Shown here piece by piece: positions 61,316 through 64,000 of a stretch of DNA of 64,000 nt (the first letter of the stretch is position 1; every line of letters begins with the position of its first letter). The stretch is from CAZZKF01 sp964654995. GTDB lineage: Bacteria > Pseudomonadota > Alphaproteobacteria > CAZZKF01. The notes beneath the pieces are model-generated. The model did no database searches. It was not told the origin of the DNA and saw nothing but the letters and a program-made list of their open reading frames with translations. Location: contig CAZZKF010000006.1 in the NCBI GenBank assembly GCA_964654995.1, positions 3,261-67,260 of the forward strand, written 5' to 3'. The translations under genes and the position numbers were made by a program.

Positions 61316-62359
61316 TCAGTAGGCCCGCTCGATACAGAAGTCGATGATGTCGGAGAGGATCGTGCGCTCCGCGCTGTCAGGGAAGATGCCCAGTGCGTCG
61401 CGCGCCATGGCGCCATAATGGCGGGCCCGTTCGATGGTATCCGAGATCGCCTGATGGCCGTTCATCAGCGCCATGGCGCGTTCGAAATCGGCCTCGTCCT
61501 GGCGCATCTCGGCCATGGTGCGGCGCCAGAACCGGCGTTCTTCGGCGCTGCCGCGGCCATAGGCCAGCACCACCGGCAAGGTGATCTTGCCTTCCCGGAA
61601 ATCATCGCCCACGGTCTTGCCCAGGGTCGCCTGATGGGCCGAATAGTCGAGCGCGTCATCGACCAGCTGATAGGCGATGCCGAGGTTCTTGCCGAAGCTC
61701 TCCAGCGCCTGCTCCTCGGGGCGCGGGCGATCGGCGACCACCGCGCCGATGCGGCATGCGGCGGCGAACAGGGCGGCGGTCTTGGCGGTAATCACGCCGA
61801 GGTAGGCGTCCTCGGTGGTCTCGATGTTGTTCGACGTGGTGAGCTGCATGACCTCGCCCTCGGCGATCACGGCGGCCGCATCGGAGAGAATCTTGAGCAC
61901 CTGAAGCGAGCCGTCGGCAACCATCAACTGAAAGGCGCGGCTGAACAGGAAGTCGCCGACCAAGACGCTCGCCTGGTTGCCCCACAGGACGTTGGCGGTG
62001 TCGGTCCCGCGCCGCAGGTCGCTCTTGTCGACCACATCGTCATGCAGAAGGGTGGCGGTGTGGATGAACTCGACCGCCACCGCCAGACCGATGTGGCGGG
62101 TCCCCGCATAGCCGCACATGCGGGCGCTGGCGAGGGTGAGCATCGGCCGCAGGCGTTTGCCGCCCGACGCGATCAGATGGCCGGCAAGCTGCGGGATCAG
62201 GGCGACCGGGCTTTCCATGCGGGTGATGATCGCCGCATTGACCCGGTCGAGATCATCATGAACCAGAGCCTGAAGGCGCTCGATGGCACCGTCGACGTCG
62301 GCCCGTGTCGGTTTGCGGAGTGGAGCGTCCTCGCCGTCCAGCGGCACCACGATTCCCAA
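61316..62359 (-). CDS. ispB: Long-chain polyprenyl diphosphate synthase
   Basis: Trans-prenyltransferase making the quinone side chain, 347 aa. The first aspartate-rich motif is LLHDDVVDKSDLRRG and the second QLVDDALDYSA; GGKRLRPML is the substrate-binding segment. TTG 62359 is chosen because AGGAG lies 7 nt upstream; an in-frame ATG at 62395 adds 12 residues. Chain length (octa- or decaprenyl) cannot be read directly. Divergent from the DUF2007 gene. Confidence 0.9.
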   Translation of the reverse strand: MGIVVPLDGEDAPLRKPTRADVDGAIERLQALVHDDLDRVNAAIITRMESPVALIPQLAGHLIASGGKRLRPMLTLASARMCGYAGTRHIGLAVAVEFIHTATLLHDDVVDKSDLRRGTDTANVLWGNQASVLVGDFLFSRAFQLMVADGSLQVLKILSDAAAVIAEGEVMQLTTSNNIETTEDAYLGVITAKTAALFAAACRIGAVVADRPRPEEQALESFGKNLGIAYQLVDDALDYSAHQATLGKTVGDDFREGKITLPVVLAYGRGSAEERRFWRRTMAEMRQDEADFERAMALMNGHQAISDTIERARHYGAMARDALGIFPDSAERTILSDIIDFCIERAY

Positions 62360-62499
62360 GGCGGGTCTCCTGCTTGTTGCTTGACCTTTCGGCACCTTCC
62401 GCCGAGCATAAGCGACTGGGACCGGGGGTCAAGCAATGCCGCACCGCCCGGTTCAAATTTGCTTGAGGATAACGCGAGGAAAATGGCGGTCCCGAACCG

Positions 62500-62715
62500 A
62501 TGATCGAGCTGTTGCGCACCAATGATCCGGTGCTGATTTCCTGGGTGGTCTCCTATCTGGGCGATTCCGGCATTCGGGCGACCGTGCTGGACACCCACGT
62601 CAGCATTGTCGAAGGCAGCATCGGCGCCATTCCGCGCCGCCTGGTGGTCAGCGACGACGATGCCGCGCAGGCGCGCCGGCTGCTGCGCGCCGCCGAGATC
62701 GACCATGTCGAATGA
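62500..62715 (+). CDS. DUF2007 putative signal-transducing protein
   Basis: 71 aa, MIELLRTNDPVLISWVVSYL followed by GDSGIRATVLDTHVSI. It matches the DUF2007 family of short proteins with a GlnB-like fold, function unknown. It overlaps the methyltransferase gene by 11 nt, a pairing often seen in alphaproteobacteria. Confidence 0.87.
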   Translation: MIELLRTNDPVLISWVVSYLGDSGIRATVLDTHVSIVEGSIGAIPRRLVVSDDDAAQARRLLRAAEIDHVE

Positions 62716-63472
62716 CCTCGCGGAACCTGCGGGGGTGCCGGCGGTGACCACCGATGCCCTGCTCGACGGCCGGGTGACGCTCAGGCAGCCGGCCACCGGC
62801 TATCGGGTGGCGATCGATCCGGTGCTGCTGGCCGCCGCAGTGCCGGCGCAGGCCGGCGAATCGGTGCTGGACGCCGGCTGCGGGGTCGGCGCCGCCGCCC
62901 TGTGCCTGGCGGCACGGGTGGATGCGATCACCATTGACGGGCTTGAGGTCGATGCCCGTCTGGTGGCCCTGGCCCGGGAAAACGCCGGCGCCAACCGCTT
63001 TGGCGAGCGGGTCAGCTTCCATGCCGGCGATCTCGAACAACCGCCACCGGCGCTTGCGCCCCGGCGTTTCGATCACGTGATGACCAATCCGCCCCATCTC
63101 GAGGCCGCGCGCACGCAGGCCTCGCCGCGGCCCACGAAGGCCCGCGCCCATGTCGAGGGCCGGCTCGATCTGGGCGGCTGGCTCATCGCCTGTCTGCGGC
63201 TGCTGCGCCCGCGCGGGGGTCTCACCCTCATTCACCGCGCCGACCGGCTCGATCACATTCTCGCCGCCCTGCATGGCCGCGCCGGGGCGATCGTCATCAT
63301 GCCGCTGTGGCCGAAGGCCGGGCGGCCGGCCAAACGGGTGATCCTGCGCGCCGTCAAGGGCGCCGGCGGGCGGGCGCGCCTGCTGCCGGGACTGGTGCTG
63401 CACGAAAACGACGGCGGCTACACGCCCGCGGCCGAAGCGATCCTGCGACAGGGCGGGGCGCTTGAGGCCTGA
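62705..63472 (+). CDS. TrmN6-like adenine-N6 methyltransferase
   Basis: Class I methyltransferase, 255 aa from ATG 62705. SAM motif SVLDAGCGVGAAALCLA, and the adenine-N6 motif DHVMTNPPHLEA (NPPH, of the NPPY/H type). QPATGYRVAIDPVLLAAAV is typical of the tRNA1(Val) A37 N6-methyltransferase family. Substrate RNA is by homology. 104 nt before the S49 gene. Confidence 0.88.
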   Translation: MSNDLAEPAGVPAVTTDALLDGRVTLRQPATGYRVAIDPVLLAAAVPAQAGESVLDAGCGVGAAALCLAARVDAITIDGLEVDARLVALARENAGANRFGERVSFHAGDLEQPPPALAPRRFDHVMTNPPHLEAARTQASPRPTKARAHVEGRLDLGGWLIACLRLLRPRGGLTLIHRADRLDHILAALHGRAGAIVIMPLWPKAGRPAKRVILRAVKGAGGRARLLPGLVLHENDGGYTPAAEAILRQGGALEA

Positions 63473-63576
63473 ACGGCGGCAAATGCAAACCGCCCGCATT
63501 GGCGCTTTTGGCCGGGCCGGATCGAGGGTATCTTAGCGGGCCATCGACAACACGGGCGGTAACCCCGAGACCGGAC

Positions 63577-64000
63577 ATGCGCATCGAGGATCTGGCATCA
63601 CAGCTCAACCCGGGCGGCTGGCGGCCGCGCCGGCCGCTGGTGGCGGTGATCCCCCTCAAAGGGGTGATCGGCAGCGTCGCCCGCCTGCGCAGCGGTCTCA
63701 GCCTCGCCGGCACGGCGCGGCGCATCGAGCACGCCTTTTCGGCGCGCGGGCTCAAGGCGGTGGCGCTGGCGATCAACTCCCCCGGCGGCTCGCCGGTGCA
63801 GTCGGCGATGATCATGGCCCGCATCCGCTCCCTGGCCGAGGAAAAGAACATCCCCGTCTACGCCTTCGCCGAGGACGTCGCCGCCTCGGGCGGCTATATG
63901 CTGGCGCTTGCAGCGGACGAGATCTATGCCGATGAAAGCTCGATCCTGGGGAGCATCGGGGTGATTTCCGCCGGCTTCGGCTTTACCGACCTGATCGCCC
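63577..64000 (+). CDS. S49 family signal-peptide-peptidase-like serine protease, cut by window end
   Basis: Partial (141 codons in window). Open from ATG 63577 to the edge with no stop. PLVAVIPLKGVIGSVARLR, VALAINSPGGSPVQS, EDVAASGGYMLALAADEI and SILGSIGVI are the SppA/SohB signature, including the Ser of the ASGGY motif. There is no N-terminal transmembrane helix, so it resembles the short soluble-type alphaproteobacterial S49 proteins. Confidence 0.9.
   Translation, partial: MRIEDLASQLNPGGWRPRRPLVAVIPLKGVIGSVARLRSGLSLAGTARRIEHAFSARGLKAVALAINSPGGSPVQSAMIMARIRSLAEEKNIPVYAFAEDVAASGGYMLALAADEIYADESSILGSIGVISAGFGFTDLIA

Overview
The window is a scaffolded piece of a high-GC alphaproteobacterial chromosome. 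Three runs of exactly 100 N (3669-3768, 51026-51125, 56642-56741) are assembly gaps that cut genes. The combination of ctrA, chpT, sciP and flbD with a fliF-fliG-fliH-fliN-motA-flbD-flhA-flhF-flhG cluster, plus eipA, usg and an HSD10-like dehydrogenase, places it in Alphaproteobacteria. The gene order is most like Rhodospirillales-type organisms (inference; genus not determinable). No rRNA, tRNA, CRISPR array, transposase or integrase was recognised.

Layout. 1-12.6 kb holds ordinary metabolism: CoA transferase scoAB, a DMT transporter, an HSD10-like dehydrogenase, a partial pterin dehydratase, a zincin, a sirtuin, a low-molecular-weight phosphatase, a fructosamine-kinase-like protein, thpR, a methyltransferase-like protein, a secreted arylesterase divergent from a YbbA-YbbP-type ABC exporter, and a Bax-inhibitor-1 protein. 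12.6-35.3 kb is a flagellar cluster: flgL-flgK leftward and fliK-flgD-flgE rightward from back-to-back sigma-54-type promoters; then sciP; then fliF, fliG, fliH, fliN, motA, flbD, flhA, flhF, flhG, a second FliK-like gene and a QueF-like gene; then fliI-fliJ on the minus strand. 35.5-43.2 kb is ctrA followed on the minus strand by chpT-cheA-cheW-cheY-cheB-cheR. 43.3-50.4 kb is a two-subunit NAD-type formate dehydrogenase with mobA and fdhD, then cysQ. 50.8-64 kb is mixed: partial usg, a small heat-shock gene behind an apparent RpoH promoter and ROSE-type RNA thermometer, a dihydroorotase-like protein, ygfZ, tag, eipA, an AlaX editing protein, a BrkB/YihY protein, a persulfide-dioxygenase/rhodanese fusion, an S9 peptidase, a polyprenyl synthase, DUF2007, a TrmN6-like methyltransferase and the start of an S49 peptidase.

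How it works together. CtrA, its phosphotransferase ChpT, its inhibitor SciP and the sigma-54 activator FlbD all lie beside the flagellar and chemotaxis genes they are known to control in relatives. CtrA-like boxes (TTAA-N7-TTAA with single mismatches) precede sciP, fliF, ctrA/fliI and possibly cheA. Two good sigma-54 promoters sit between flgK and fliK. The most unusual item is CheA, which carries a complete group-1 truncated haemoglobin domain where the P2 domain normally lies, plus a C-terminal receiver. This suggests a chemotaxis kinase that senses O2, NO or another haem ligand directly. A second candidate novelty is a QueF-fold protein lacking the catalytic cysteine, encoded inside the flagellar cluster.
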